A stretch of 64,000 nucleotides of DNA from Metridium senile (taxonomy: Eukaryota; Cnidaria; Anthozoa; Actiniaria; Metridiidae), in NCBI GenBank assembly GCA_949775045.1, contig OX459095.1, forward strand, positions 21,108,811-21,172,810, given 5' to 3'. Positions within the stretch are counted from its first letter, which is position 1, and every line of letters starts with the position of its first letter. The notes under the pieces are model-generated. The model did no database searches. It saw only the letters and a list, made by a program, of their open reading frames with translations, and was not told the origin of the DNA. Position numbers and translations under genes: made by a program. This document shows, piece after piece, positions 11,820 to 24,038 of the stretch.

Positions 11820-12490
11820 TAATTCATGACCTATTAGTCCAATCGTGGTTGTCTATTGTGGTCACATGTACAGACCTTTAAATCCCATTCAAAAACTCAT
11901 TAATAATTCATGAGAAATTGACAAAAGAAATCGTAACCGTGACGAGTGTTTTAAATCCTGATAAAACACTCCTTCTCGTTTATTAAACTATTCATAAAGG
12001 ATTGATGTTTTATGCATCAGTATCATTAACTTTGATAAAGATCTAATGAATAAAACGTTCAATTTGTATCAAAGTTGATAGTGCTGATGGCACTAACACC
12101 AGCAAAGGTCTCATCGTATCATCGACCTTTGCCGGTTTTTCAAACCATCTCAATTTCCTAGCAGCCTCCTACTGTACCTTACAAGAACTCTTTCAAATGT
12201 GGGATATCAAGAGTGACACAGTGCGCATGATCATAATGTAATGATCACGTCATTACTACAAATGTGCATTAATCTCGGACTTTTCTTCAATAACTAATTA
12301 GTAAATTTGTTTTAAGGTATCAGGATACAAATTTCCGACCTCTTTTGACGAAATTACTTTTTTGGTATCTTCGGAAAGATAATTTCGTAATCTTTTATTT
12401 CAATGCAAAAAAAAAAATAAAAATGATTTTTTCCTTTGATCGAAAATTTAAAGAAAAGAAAATCTGTGACTTAACTGAAAGACCGGATAC
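11820..12490. other. No gene recognised
   Basis: AT-rich single-copy-looking sequence; only 'ttcatgaataattcatga' type short palindromes noticed. Confidence 0.5.
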
Positions 12491-12674
12491 TGTTAACAAA
12501 CAAGTGCGATTATCTCGTCTTCTTATTTCGATCAACTCCGCAACTTTAAAGAGTTTGATGTCAAGACGATTTCAAAGGATTAAAATGAAATTTTCAGGAC
12601 TTACAGAAAAACTCATTACGTAAAAGACGGTGTTCGTGATTTTTGATTAACACAATTTCAACCGAATTAAGTAT

Positions 12675-12786
12675 TAGATAGTTACTGAGGCCGGCAGCAA
12701 TATTAGATATATTGCAGTCAGCTGAGGGCGCAGCCCGAAGCTGACTGCAATATATCTAATATTGCTAGCCGGCCGAAGTGACTATC
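12675..12786. repeat. MITE hairpin
   Basis: The arm 'ggcagcaatattagatatat' is mirrored by 'atatatctaatattgc', with outer 'gatagttact' and 'agtgactatc'. Confidence 0.85.
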
Positions 12787-12950
12787 GTATATAGTTACTA
12801 TTCACCACCCTGCCCCATTGTTTTCTCTCTTGCACAGTAATCGGCGGTTTCTTGTGTTTTTGAATATAATAAAAATAGGCTTACCAAACTTTCACGCTGG
12901 GCTGGCAGTGTACTGAAATCGGCGTTTTTAAGCGTGATTTTGAATAACTT

Positions 12951-13484
12951 TTTATAGTTAGGTCCGATCAACTTCAAATTTTATATGTGAAGAGTACACA
13001 CCCAAAGAAAATAATTCTTCTTTTCACTTTTACAAATGTTACGATTTTTGGCGGGAAAATAACGTCATCAATTTTAGAGGAAAATCTAAAATGAGGGTAA
13101 TGCAAAATTTTAAAATGCGCATTTGAAAGAACTCATTGAGATACGTTCAAAACCGAAGAGATAATAGTCAAAGTCAAATTTAATCTAAAGTTATAATTTT
13201 TTGAATGTAAAATAGAAAACATTTCTAAACTTCAAAAATCATATATTTTGATTAAATTTGACTTTGACTGTTATCTCTTCGGTTTTGAACATATCTCAAT
13301 GAGTTCTTTCAAATGCGCATTTTAAAATTTTGCATAACCCTCTATTTCAATTTCCCACTAAAATTGGTGACGTCATTTTCCCGCCAAAAATCGTAACATT
13401 TGTAAAAGTGAAAAGAAGAAAATTTTTCTTTTGGTGTTTACTTTTCACATGTAAAACTTCAAGTTGATCGGACTTAACTATAAA
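12951..13484. repeat. 534-bp palindromic element
   Basis: 'tatagttaggtccgatcaac' on the left is mirrored by 'gttgatcggacttaactata' on the right, and the matching continues inward for about 250 bp per arm. No ORF. Confidence 0.88.
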
Positions 13485-13499
13485 TCATTTTGTTTTTTA

Positions 13500-13725
13500 C
13501 TCGACAAGGGACTGGAACCAATATTATGTTAGTACTCTGCTGAATGCAAGGCATTGTGGGCACAACTTAAACTTGTCAAGGAAAACTTGTTCATCATCTA
13601 CACGAGCAAGGAAGCCTTGTCAATATAAAATTGTCAAGGAAATCTTGCTGATCGTCTACACGAGCAATGAAAATTGTCAAGGATACTTGTCAAGGAAAAA
13701 TTGCTCGTGTCAACGCCGCTTAATT
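13500..13725. repeat. 'cttgtcaaggaaaa / ctacacgagcaa' interspersed direct repeats
   Basis: The motifs 'cttgtcaagga' and 'ctacacgagcaa' each recur three or more times in about 200 bp. Probably a decayed element. Confidence 0.6.
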
Positions 13726-13946
13726 AGTTATAATATTATCAGCCAATGAAAATGTAATAATCATTCAATAGCCTGTCCCATTATTGTTCTCTTTGTTGCA
13801 TAATAATCAGCGGTTTCTTGTCTCTTTGAATATAATAACAATAGGCTTACCAAACTCTAATTAGTTATAATTTCATCAATTCTATTTAGAGGAATGCTAA
13901 TGAACTTGATGACATTAAACGTGTTTTTGTTGCAAGTTTTCCATCG

Positions 13947-14023
13947 GTTGCCTGGGTAGCATAATGGCTTAAAGCGCGGATACAGCAATGCAGAAGGTCT
14001 CGGTTCGAATCCTGGCATTGGTA
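13947..14023 (+). ncRNA. tRNA-like segment (tRNA pseudogene or SINE head)
   Basis: An A-box-like 'tagcataatgg' and a canonical B box 'ggttcgaatcc' at the right spacing. Stems are only partly complementary and no clean anticodon arm is seen, so a functional tRNA is unlikely. Confidence 0.5.
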
Positions 14024-15013
14024 CTCAAAGTCTTTTTTCACCAAAAATCGCTATCTAGTAAATTATTTAATGAATTATAAGTCTGATGATGCTTACTAGA
14101 ATGGAAATTATTAGTTATACACACTTAACAAAACACACTGCAATATGTTTGATATTGCAGAGTGCGAACTGCAATATGTTTGATATTGCAGAGTGCGAAC
14201 TGCAACATAACTAAATATCTTTGCTTTCAGACGCGGGTACTCAGCAATCAGTGATTTAGTGCAGAGAGAGAACAATGGGGTAGGGTGGTGAATAGTAACT
14301 ATTATATTATAATCTGTTTTGTTTCGAACAACACTCAAAAAGTCATTGCTCAAATTTGACGTTAAATCAAAATTGATCTAAAGCAGGTATAACAAAACGC
14401 AGACAACGTTTTTAAGCCCGCTATCTCTTAAATGTGTTGATGTAATTTTAAGCGTCATAGAGTGCGTAGTTCTTGACATCAAACATTTTGAATAAGGTAC
14501 GGTCAAATTTCATTTCTTGGTTTATAACGTCTGAAATTTTAAACTGAAATCATTAAAATAAAACTTCACTACGGAAAACTACATTTATTCAGCTTTCAGA
14601 AAGTATATATATACGTTTACTAAGTTAAGACGAAAAGAAGGCTCGCCTTTTTAAATGCCCATAAAGGTCGGACGCGAATATTTTATCAATTAATTAAAAC
14701 ATTACATACTAACAAAAGGGGACCTGGTATAACACAGGGAGCCCAATACCGTCACATGCAGTAAATACGATACGTGAGATAAAGACAACAGAATAACACA
14801 TAAATTATACTTTTATAAGTTAACATTAACGCCTAATTGGACATTGGATATTTTAGTAAGAGTTCAAGTTGAAAGGTCTGCCATGTCTCCCTGTGATTTG
14901 GTTTGTACTGAGCATACCTTGTGAAATGTTTCCTGCTGTCCTTCTAGTAGGAGTTGCTGATAGTGATAAGAACATCACTACCACCTGCAGACAACCATAC
15001 AATAACATCATAC

Positions 15014-15904
15014 TGTTAACAAACAAGTGCGATTATCTCGTCTTCTTATTTCGATCAACTCCGCAACTTTAAAGAGTTTGATGTCAAGACGATTTCAAAG
15101 GATTAAAATGAAATTTTCAGGACTTACAGAAAAACTCATTACGTAAAAGACGGTGTTCGCGATTTTTGATTAACACAATTTCAACCGAATTAATATATTA
15201 TAATCTGTTTTGTTTCGAACAACACTCAAAAAGTCATTGCTCAAATTTGACGTTAAATCAAAATTGATCTAAAGCAGGTATAACAAAACGCAGACAACGT
15301 TTTTAAGCCCGCTATCTCTTAAATGTGTTGATGTAATTTTAAGCGTCATAGAGTGCGTAGTTCTTGACATCAAACATTTTGAATAAGGTACGGTCAAATT
15401 TCATTTCTTGGTTTATAACGTCTGAAATTTTAAACTGAAATCATTAAAATAAAACTTCACTACGGAAAACTACATTTATTCAGCTTTCAGAAAGTATATA
15501 TATACGTTTACTAAGTTAAGACGAAAAGAAGGCTCGCCTTTTTAAATGCCCATAAAGGTCGGACGCGAATATTTTATCAATTAATTAAAACATTACATAC
15601 TAACAAAAGGGGACCTGGTATAACACAGGGAGCCCAATACCGTCACATGCAGTAAATACGATACGTGAGATAAAGACAACAGAATAACACATAAATTATA
15701 CTTTTATAAGTTAACATTAACGCCTAATTGGACATTGGATATTTTAGTAAGAGTTCAAGTTGAAAGGTCTGCCATGTCTCCCTGTGATTTGGTTTGTACT
15801 GAGCATACCTTGTGAAATGTTTCCTGCTGTCCTTCTAGTAGGAGTTGCTGATAGTGATAAGAACATCACTACCACCTGCAGACAACCATACAATAACATC
15901 ATAC
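15014..15904. repeat. Tandem duplication, copy 2 (uninterrupted, 891 bp)
   Basis: Retains the empty site at 15193/15194 ('ccgaattaa' followed by 'tatattataa'). No coding frame is shared with functional features. Confidence 0.92.
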
Positions 15905-15990
15905 TTGGCTGGTTCTTTGGCTGCTGACACAAGACAATACTGTACATTAGTTCTACAGGGGAGTGGAGGAATAGATTATTTTAACAGCTT

Positions 15991-16254
15991 CACTGCAAAA
16001 ACGGCTGAGTAGATACAACACAGTATATTGCGTTAATCATGCATTCAAGATGACACTTTATAGTGAGTAAACCCAACTCTATAGTGAGTAAAAGTGAGGT
16101 TTAACTCAATATATTGAGTACATTGTACTCAATGGCACATCTACATTTATGTCTACTCTTAATAATGAGTTGCTTTACTTACTATAAAGTGTCATCCTGA
16201 ATGCATGATTTACTCAATATAGTGAGGTGTTTCTACTCAGCCGTTTTTGCAGTG
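15991..16254. repeat. 264-bp palindromic MITE
   Basis: The termini 'cactgcaaaaacggctgagt' and 'actcagccgtttttgcagtg' are perfect inverted repeats. The inner 'gcattcaagatgacacttta' is also mirrored. A partial 'ccgtttttgcagtg' end recurs near 54644. Confidence 0.92.
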
Positions 16255-16289
16255 TTCTATAAAGCAGCACTAAAAACAGCGGATTCACA

Positions 16290-16890
16290 GAAACCCTCAC
16301 ATATAATAACCATAACACATCTGCACCACAAAGAAGAAACAGATCAAAGAGAAATATCATCTGGTTTAACCATCCATTTAGTAAAAACGTCCAAAGCACT
16401 TCCCTCAAAATCACAAGTTCCACTGCATCTTCAACAAGAACAACGTTAAAGTCAGCTACAGTTGCATGGAAAACATGACAAGCAGTCAACAAACACAACA
16501 ACAAAATAACTAACAACAGCTCCGCAACCTCTTCGCAAAACGATTGCAACTGCCGAAAAAAAAGACCAATGCCCAATACTAGAAAACAACTGCCTCATAA
16601 CCAGCATATAGTGTACAACACACGTGTAACCACAGAAGACGACATACATACCCGCTAAAAACTACATCGGATTAACAGAAGGAACATTTAAACAACGATA
16701 CACTCAACACAAGCTATCTTTCCGAAACAGAAAATACGTCAACAGCATTGAACTATCAAAACACATCTGGACACTTAAGAAAAAGTAAAACCGATATGAT
16801 CAAATGGTCAGTCATCACCTCAGCAAAAGCCTACAATAATATTTCTAAGAAATGCGATCTCTGCTTAGCGGAAAAACACCTTTTCTATTG
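16290..16890 (+). mobile_element. Penelope-like element fragment (RT tail plus GIY-YIG nuclease)
   Basis: Plus-strand frames give RSKRNIIWFNHPFSKNVQ, NKNNVKVSYSCMENM, then KNYIGLTEGTFKQRY (a GIY-YIG-type motif), HKLSFRNRKYVNSIELSKHIW and KKCDLCLAEKHLF. The order matches the C-terminal linker and endonuclease of Penelope-like retroelements in invertebrates. Frameshifts and stops show it is inactive. The RT core is missing. Confidence 0.75.
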
Positions 16891-16894
16891 TTTT

Positions 16895-19730
16895 TCAATG
16901 ACCTTTATTTTCCTTTACATCCCTAGGGATGGGATGGGCTTTATATGAATACATTTGTCCATATATTAACCTAATTAACTTAAAAACGAAGCATTTTATC
17001 AAACATACAAAACACGGTTTTGAAGACAGATATGTGCTAATTGACATAAAGCAGAAATGACGGCAAAGCAGTAAAAACATTTTGACTCATACTTTTTTAA
17101 ACGAAGTCACTCGATTTCGAGGTTTTACGTGAAGCATTGGTTACAGATATTTCTTTCAATAACAAAACATACACAGTCGTATTCTTTGTTATATAAGCTT
17201 AAAAATGATATCATACTTTGTTTATCTTTACTGTAAAATGACGCGCTAAACAATTTTTATTGGAGAGCACCCGCGAACGTGGACCGTATCCTTAATCAGT
17301 ATCAACAATAATATTCAATATAAAGTTCCACTAGTGCCCCACTCTTCCCTGCTGAAATATCAAGCCCTGGGATAATACGGGTCGATGTTCAAGCTTCTTG
17401 TTCTTCATACAATACAATTTCGATTTTGCGGTTTTTTTGGCTGAGTACTTGTGTCCTTCGAAGGAACACCAAAATTTCCATTCAATTTGTGGAGCCTCTT
17501 AAACTGCCTAAACTTCAATTTTATCGTTCTGTTTTCCGTGTCGTTGGCGATTTGTTACCATGCAGCCAATCTCATCATAATTTGCACACGAAAGAAAATT
17601 ATTTTGCGTTAAAAACATTGGTTAATATTGTTATTTCGACAACATACCAGCCCAGATAAACTTAATCCTCTGGGACGCGTAAGTAAAAAATACTGGTAAT
17701 TTTGAATAAACCATTTTCTTTAGAAAAGCGCTAGCATGTTCAGATCAGCATACAATAAGTAAGACATAAATACCTCGAATGTCGCGGGTAATAAGGCTAT
17801 AAAGCCGGAGAGCCATTTATATGGCTTATTGCCTCTAGTCTACAGTATTTATCTACATATTGTTTTGTTTTATATAATGTATAAGCAACTGGCAGTTTAA
17901 AATTTTGATGCGTCTGCACTTATACATTTTATTTTGGATTTTCTAATATATGTAGTAGAGTATCTGCGGAATGCTGGCTCGGATCCTACCGGTCAAAATT
18001 GCAAAATTGTTGGGACATTTTTATGAGCGTTTTTGTTTGAGTTTTAGAAAAATATACAAATTGTATCAATTTGATTTGCAAACCCCCTTACCCCCTGAGC
18101 AATATTGATTGGTCTTTCAAATGACAACCGTTTCGCATTTCCAAAACTCAACAATAATACAGGGGAGAGGTTTTTTTCATGTAAAAAAACAGATAATGTC
18201 CCAAAGTATTTTGCACATGATTGTAGCTCGAATCCTGGCTTTCCTCTTAGTTTATCTCCTACGCAATGCTAGAAACTGTATTACTATTAATGTACTATCG
18301 GTAGAAACGGTCTACATAGAATTAAGGCTACGTAGTATTGTATTATTTTATTTTACAATCCTCAGTTTTTGGCCATGTATTTCCTTTTCGTGAATAGATT
18401 GAAATGATTTGAATTGAGCTGCATGGTGATAATACAACATTTGGCTGACTCACCTCTTTACTTGACGTTATCTACTGCGAAGGTTTGACGAACTGTACCA
18501 TCATGATACAAAGGTGTTTCTACAATGCAGTATTTTAAAATTCAGACCTCTATTTGACGAGACAAATTTAATTAAAATATTGTCGCTGTATGCTCATTAG
18601 TACACATCCAAATTAAATTATTATTTTAAATTCACCTCGCTCTTTCTCTATTGATGCCATTTGAGAACAAACAGACTTAGCAGCGACATCGATTTAGCGG
18701 TAATTTATCGAACATTAGTGCGGAATCGCTAAAATAACATTGTCTATATATAAGCCAAATATTTCCTAAAAAAAACCGGGACTAACTTTTTTAATTGTCT
18801 AGTATAGAGATAAACAACTCAGAACCTACCGAATGTCGATTTGTTTCGGTTAAAATCACCTTCAAAGATCTATTGGGATATCGAAAATTTGCATTTGCGG
18901 CATTTGCGTCATGTCTATTATATTAAAACTAGACGCATATTTGCGTGAACTCGGGCTTTATTACGATTATGTTATTATTTTCTCGGATTAGCTTGAGATT
19001 ATTTGAAGCGAAAAATAAGAATTCAATGTTGTTGTTTTATTTCTATTATTTTTATGGTCGTCGTCCTCCTTTTCCCTTCGTTCCGTCGTTCCGTCAGTCC
19101 GTAATCCGCAGGTGTATACTGCTTTTACCTGGATCCGGCGATCTTCGGTTCGTGCAGATAGCGAGATCAAAGCTGTTTATTTGTTGTTGTCGAGCTCAGG
19201 TAGACCGAGTAATTATGATGTTTTATTACATTCTGGCAAAAAAGAAGAAAGGCTGAGTATGTATATCTTAGTAACGTCTCGAGCACTTCTATTTACATTC
19301 ATTTCATTTGATGTCCGCTCTGGAAGTTTATGTTAATTCCTGATAATTATTGTACAGTTCCTAAACTGTAGGTTAGTCTACAGGTGCTTTTTAAAACTAT
19401 ATTCGAAAACACGTCACTTTAAATTAAACATTTCATTGACGTTTCATAGAGTATTTGATGACATTTAATAAGATAATCGTGTGTTTCATGGTTTAGCACC
19501 TGCTTATCTATATGTGAATTCTTAGAGCCTTATTTATGTTCCACAGCGCACCTTAACATCTTCAAGGAAATGACTTCTTCGGGAACCTAAATTTATTTAA
19601 AAAATATGTTTCCGTACTTTCTCTGTTTCAGCGCGTCGTTTATGGAATGCACTTCCACTTGAAATAAACAAAGTTTACTGCTGATTTATTGTTCGTACTT
19701 AGTTTGTTTATTACTTTCATTCTTTTAGGA
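16895..19730. other. No gene recognised
   Basis: AT-rich intergenic sequence with frames up to 103 codons that show no recognisable domain, codon pattern or splice context. A 'cgggct' dispersed motif occurs near 18950. Confidence 0.5.
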
Positions 19731-19736
19731 TTATAT

Positions 19737-20066
19737 AATAAGTACTTATTGACTGAGTGGGAGGGCCGTACGGGAAAATATTTGGCTCGCGGTCATGACG
19801 TACGGAACGAGCGCAGCGAGGTCCGTACAAATGACCAAGAGCCAAATATTTTCCTGTACGGCCCGACCTAACTCAGTCAATAAGTTTTTTATCATATGAC
19901 CCGTATTTTGCTCAGCGCGCGCCATTTTTGTTGTGATGTTTCGAGTAGCTGGTCCGTACGTGTTTGTACGGACCAGGTGAAAAAAGCCGTACGGACCCCA
20001 TCCCGTGACTTTTTTCCGAAGGTTTTCTTAAGAGCGCGCGCCGGGCAAAATACGGGTCATATGATA
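19737..20066. repeat. 'cgtacgg' foldback family, copy 1
   Basis: Two nested palindromes. One runs from 'ttgactgag' and 'gggccgtacgg' to 'ccgtacggcccgacctaac'. The other runs from 'tcatatgacccgtattttgc' to 'gcaaaatacgggtcatatga'. Other copies at 29227 and 61997. Confidence 0.88.
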
Positions 20067-21220
20067 ACATATCTTATTTTATATTTTAGGATAGATATAT
20101 CTATGTATACAGAATTATTTTGTCTCAATTATTCTTTATTATTTTATATAATGTAATTAATGTAAATTTGTAAAGCGCTCTTGGACAGTTTAATGAAATG
20201 GGTGCTATTTAGATAAAGTTTATTACTTCTCGATGAATTACGCGGTTTTCAGGAAGACCCTAATTTTGTCATACATCCTATGTAATTCAAACTCATTCAG
20301 TTAAAGTAAAAATTATATGAATTCTATTTTTTTTTTACAATTGGGCTTAAGGCCTACACTTATTACAAAAGGTTATCCAAGACGATAGGTCTTATTTCAA
20401 GAAGGAATTAAGGATACCCATCTATTTCAAAACACTTGTCCAAGACAATAGTTCGTTCCAAGACGGAAAGTGTTGAGATCGAGAAGAAAATATCTTGTTT
20501 ACATTTCAGTATAGCTATATATTAAAACATATTAAAACATGTTGATCTGTTGCACTCTGAAGATGACTTTCGCTCATGCAGGTTGTCGAAACGTCAGACA
20601 TCAACACCATCAGTCAACGATCATACCTCATCAGTCTACATCGAGTACACCTGGGATCAGACCATTCACTCTTATATGTTGATCTAAAATAATAGTTTTT
20701 TCGGAAAATCTAATTGCCATTGATCTATCTGTCAATGTCAGAGCTGGAGACTCCAAGTCTACTTGAACTAACAAATACAGAGCCGCTAGCGCTTACAAAA
20801 CATGTTAAAAGGGGGCCAAGCTAAGGGCATACGATATTTTTCTCATTTATCTGTATTTCACTTAAACACCGAACACATTTCAATTCATTATTCTCTTCAA
20901 TTCTGCGTTTCCTGTTCAAATATAACTTAGAGATAAATATCGTCCTGGCACCCCCACAGTTGCCTTATACTACATTGTCCGGCTGCGCAACCAGTTTTCT
21001 CGTGTATTTGTAGTGCCATTCAAACATTCCTCTTTTGATGGCGTTCCTTTGTTATTTTATCAAACACAATTTCCTGGGTGAAACAAACGAGAGACTGACG
21101 GACGGACGGACAATTTAGGAGATTAAAACGAACGGACAAGCAATCAGAAAGAGCAATATAACAAAAAATTAATGGAAAAATAATAAATAAAAGAAAGAAA
21201 CTGAAATAAAGATAAACAGT
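20067..21220. other. No gene recognised; retroelement-end motif near 20565
   Basis: AT-rich. Bases near 20566-20605 ('ctgaagatgactttcgctca' and 'ttgtcgaaacgtc') match a motif also present inverted near 36796-36822, suggesting ends of one dispersed element. Confidence 0.45.
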
Positions 21221-21221
21221 C

Positions 21222-21800
21222 CTTTAAGGTGATGTTACACGGGACAACTCGCAACATCAACTTTCCTCGCAACAAATGTTGCGCGGAAAGTTGTCTCGTG
21301 TAACGTGGCGCGCGGTCACAACTTTTAGCGATTTTTTGTTGCGGCAACATGTTGCGAGTTTTTGAACGACCATCAAAAACCTGCAACAAAATATGACGAA
21401 TTTGTTGCAAGTTGATCCGCCGTCAATTTTCTGCGCAACAAAAGCTTGTCAACAACTTAAAAAGCACCTCTTTTCTCGCGCCTTTAAAGCCATTCCCTTG
21501 TCCACAAAGCTCTGACTTTCTTCTATGATCGTTCTTCGTTGTCATCTTCAAAATTATCGGCCAATAACAGCATCAAAACAAAGTTTGCAAGGCGACGAAG
21601 AGCCCACTGCTCGACCGCCATCTTTGTTTACAAATGTGGCCGCGCGAAAACTAGTTACTAAACCGATGTTGCCATTACGACGTTGCGCTAAAAGTTGACC
21701 CGTGTACCCTGTTGTCAGCAAATGTTGCGTTAAAAGTTGTCTCGTTTGACATGCTTCACGCGAGAACAATTTTCCGCGCAACATGCAATGTTGCAACGCG
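21222..21800. repeat. 'gcaaca/tgttgc' inverted-repeat-rich element
   Basis: The left end 'ttacacgggacaactcgcaa' folds on 'gttgtctcgtgtaac' within 70 bp, and similar 'gttgacccgtgta' and 'aaagttgtctcgt' motifs recur near 21690-21745. A nonautonomous element; exact right end not found. Confidence 0.65.
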
Positions 21801-22499
21801 CAATGTTGTTTAATGGGAGTTTAATAGACCTTTTCAGGTTTCTCGTCCACAGTCTCAGCCTCGATAACGTGTAATATATTCTTTAGAAGTTGACAACAGC
21901 TCCATTGAATACATCAAAATTCCATGGGTAGTAGTCAAATTTGTAAAGAGTATATTATATGCATGCTATCGAGGCTGGGATTGTTCGATGAGAACCGTGA
22001 AAAGGTTTATTGTAAATTCTCGATTTTTACCTATTTCATACATAGACGCAATTTGTACCACATGATCTCACTTCGGAGCGCGCAAAGGATTGTTTGTCAA
22101 AACCAACAGTTCCAAAATGGCGCCTGAGACAGCAACGATTTTGGTTACTTTTACATTTGTAAGCATTTGCTTTTTGTTTTTATTCTTTTTTTATTTATTG
22201 ATAGAGCAGCAGACTTACCTTACCTACATGTATTTTTTGATATAAAGTTATATTTTTAGAGGGTAAACACGGGATCCGGAACATCATCAACGGCACGAGA
22301 TAAATATATATCTTTATTACAAAACCATGATATTTTCATATGTGAAAATATCGAGAATACAACATGCATGGTGTGTGGAGATACAAACTTTATCTTTAAG
22401 TGTTGAAAAATCGTTGTTTACATATAGTGTTTAAATTAGTTAAATATGTACAGAGTTCTTCAGTATATAACTTTAGGACCAGCTGTCTCCGATCTTGTA
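21801..22499. other. No gene recognised
   Basis: AT-rich. A short 'ttttcatatgtgaaaa' palindrome near 22334 resembles the repeat at 43830-44067. Confidence 0.45.
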
Positions 22500-22890
22500 T
22501 CATCAGTAATTACTCGTGCACAGCATGCGCAAGTCTAGGTTCATAATGAACCAAGTACATAATGGGCCAAGTATGGACTCTTGTGGTACTCCAGAGGTCA
22601 TTTCCTTTAAGTTTGACAAGGACCCATTGACATTAAGTGACCGAGTTCTCCCAGAAAGATAGCTGTTGAGCCATTCTAAGATGTCCATTTATACCAACAA
22701 TCACAATCACAATCACAATTACGATTACGATTCTTTTTCAGAACAGATTGATCGATTATATAAGGCAAAGGCTTTTCTAAGTTCAATAAAACACCACCTT
22801 TTGCCTTACTGATGTTCTTTAGAATGAAGTCAGAGACATCAAACAAGACAACTGCTTGTGGCATTACCATGCCTGACACCAGATTGACGA
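22500..22890 (-). mobile_element. LINE reverse-transcriptase fragment (pseudogene)
   Basis: Minus-strand frames contain QAVVLFDVSDFILKNI, then in another frame an F-I-E-L-R-K-A-F-A motif (compare FIDLSKAFD), then WLNSYLSGRTRS and SGVPQESILGPL (compare GVPQGSILGPL). An A/C-rich simple repeat interrupts it near 22700. Frameshifted, no catalytic YADD visible. Confidence 0.75.
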
Positions 22891-23195
22891 AAGTAGCTTA
22901 TTGGTTTTCAAGTGATTATAGATCTGCTGGTGAACTGCTGGTTCTAATATTTTCATCACAATTGGAAGAACTGAGATTTGTAAATATTGGGGTCAAACTC
23001 CTTCTTCCTCCTGCTCCCCATCCTCTTCTTCCTTCTCTTGCTCTTTCTCCTCCTCCTCCCCCTCCTCTTCTTCTTCCTCCCTTTCCTCTTCTACTTCCTC
23101 AAAGACTCATCGTTCTAATGATCAGCCAGGTAAACAAAGGAAAGAGGTTGTGGCTGGCTTGTATTGTCTTTTTTCTCTCTAATGTCCACGTCTTC

Positions 23196-24038
23196 TTAAC
23201 TAAAAGACTGGCTATTTCTCGCTAACCTGAGATTGGTTATTGGATCATTATTTGGGCTTGAAATGAAAACACGTTTAAAACCATCACGAAACGAGTGGAT
23301 AAAGATAAAGTAAACAAAAGGATTAAAAGCAGAGTTAAATGCTAACAATATTACAAGAATATCCAATAGTAAATCCGAATCCGAAAATGAATTGTTATTG
23401 ATTGCGAAAAAAATGTTCGCAAAATAAGGCAGGCCACAGGAAATGTAGAAAGTCAATGTTACTACAATAATGATCCACATGACTTTTTTCCTTGCTTTAT
23501 GTCTAGCTCGCTCAGCTTCAGCTTGAGGTCCAAGTGCGTTGTCTTGTCTTCTCAGAGCACAAATTACACAGAGGTAGAAAATAAAGATAGCAATTGAAGG
23601 GATGATGTAATGTGTAGCTAAGGAAAAAAAAAGGTAGATTTTAAAATACCAGTAGTCATACCATATCTTGTTTTTACATGCGCCACTTTTGCTGTCGTAT
23701 CTAACCATAATCATCTCAAATATAAAGCATCCGAGGCCGAACATCCATGCAAGCGCCAAAACCAACTTGATTCTTGCTTTATTAACTGCACTATTAAGCC
23801 TTGAGAAGGGATGGACGATAGCTTTGTAGCGTTCATACGCCATTACCATCAGAAGTGATGGTGAAACAATTAATACGAAAACATAGCACCACTCAATCCT
23901 GCAAAGTACTTCAGCAAGAATAACACTTTGATTGTAGGCTTTTTGTAGTACTGGTTCACCCATAACACCACTATTATCTCTTAAAAACACATAAAAAATC
24001 CCCAGCAATGGAGATAACAGCAATGAAAATGGAAACAA
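23196..24038 (-). pseudogene. Class A GPCR, lacking TM1 (N-truncated, probably a pseudogene or missing an upstream exon)
   Basis: A 280-codon open frame covers TM2 to TM7 and the tail of a rhodopsin-like receptor. Seen: a TM2-like start (SLPNLFPFSLLLSP just upstream), the TM3 Cys at about 46, ERY at 69-71 (a DRY variant), a second-loop Cys at about 121, TM5 YIIPSIAIFIFYL, a basic third loop, TM6 with CGLPY, and NPFVY at 239-243. The first codon used here is TTG; the first in-frame ATG is at residue 26, inside the first visible loop. An in-frame TAA lies about seven codons upstream of the TTG, and no TM1 or obvious splice acceptor follows. Either TM1 is on a distant exon or the copy is 5'-truncated. 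A decayed tandem copy lies 650 bp upstream. Confidence 0.8.

Larger units (their letters stand above)
12671..14302. mobile_element. 1.63-kb nonautonomous insertion, composite of inverted-repeat elements
   Basis: The terminal sequences 'agatagttact' and 'agtaactat' are inverted. Inside are a hairpin (12675-12786), a second 'tagttactattcaccaccct' end near 12787 matched inverted near 14285-14303, a 534-bp palindrome and a tRNA-like segment. No transposase frame. The empty site in copy 2 defines the boundaries; the target-site duplication could not be resolved. Confidence 0.8.
12491..15013. repeat. Tandem duplication, copy 1 (interrupted by a 1.63-kb insertion)
   Basis: Bases 12491-12670 and 14303-15013 match copy 2 at 15014-15904 almost base for base. 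The 1,632 bp between them (12671-14302) are absent from copy 2. Both copy ends share 'atac'. Confidence 0.92.

Noticed and set aside
9091..11822. Asp/Asn-, Met/Ile- and His/Tyr-rich frames up to 359 codons
   Set aside because: Products of the GAT-type minisatellite and the 63-bp array; no unique sequence, splice context or domain.
13947..14023. Functional tRNA gene
   Set aside because: A and B boxes are present but acceptor, D and anticodon stems are imperfect; better explained as a pseudogene or SINE head inside a transposon composite.
14869..15947. Mirrored ORFs (67 codons each) in the two duplication copies
   Set aside because: They lie on opposite strands of the same duplicated sequence, so at most one could be real; no domain or conservation signal.
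20566..20605. Possible hammerhead ribozyme
   Set aside because: The GAAAC-like block is present, but the CUGAUGA core and required stems are not.
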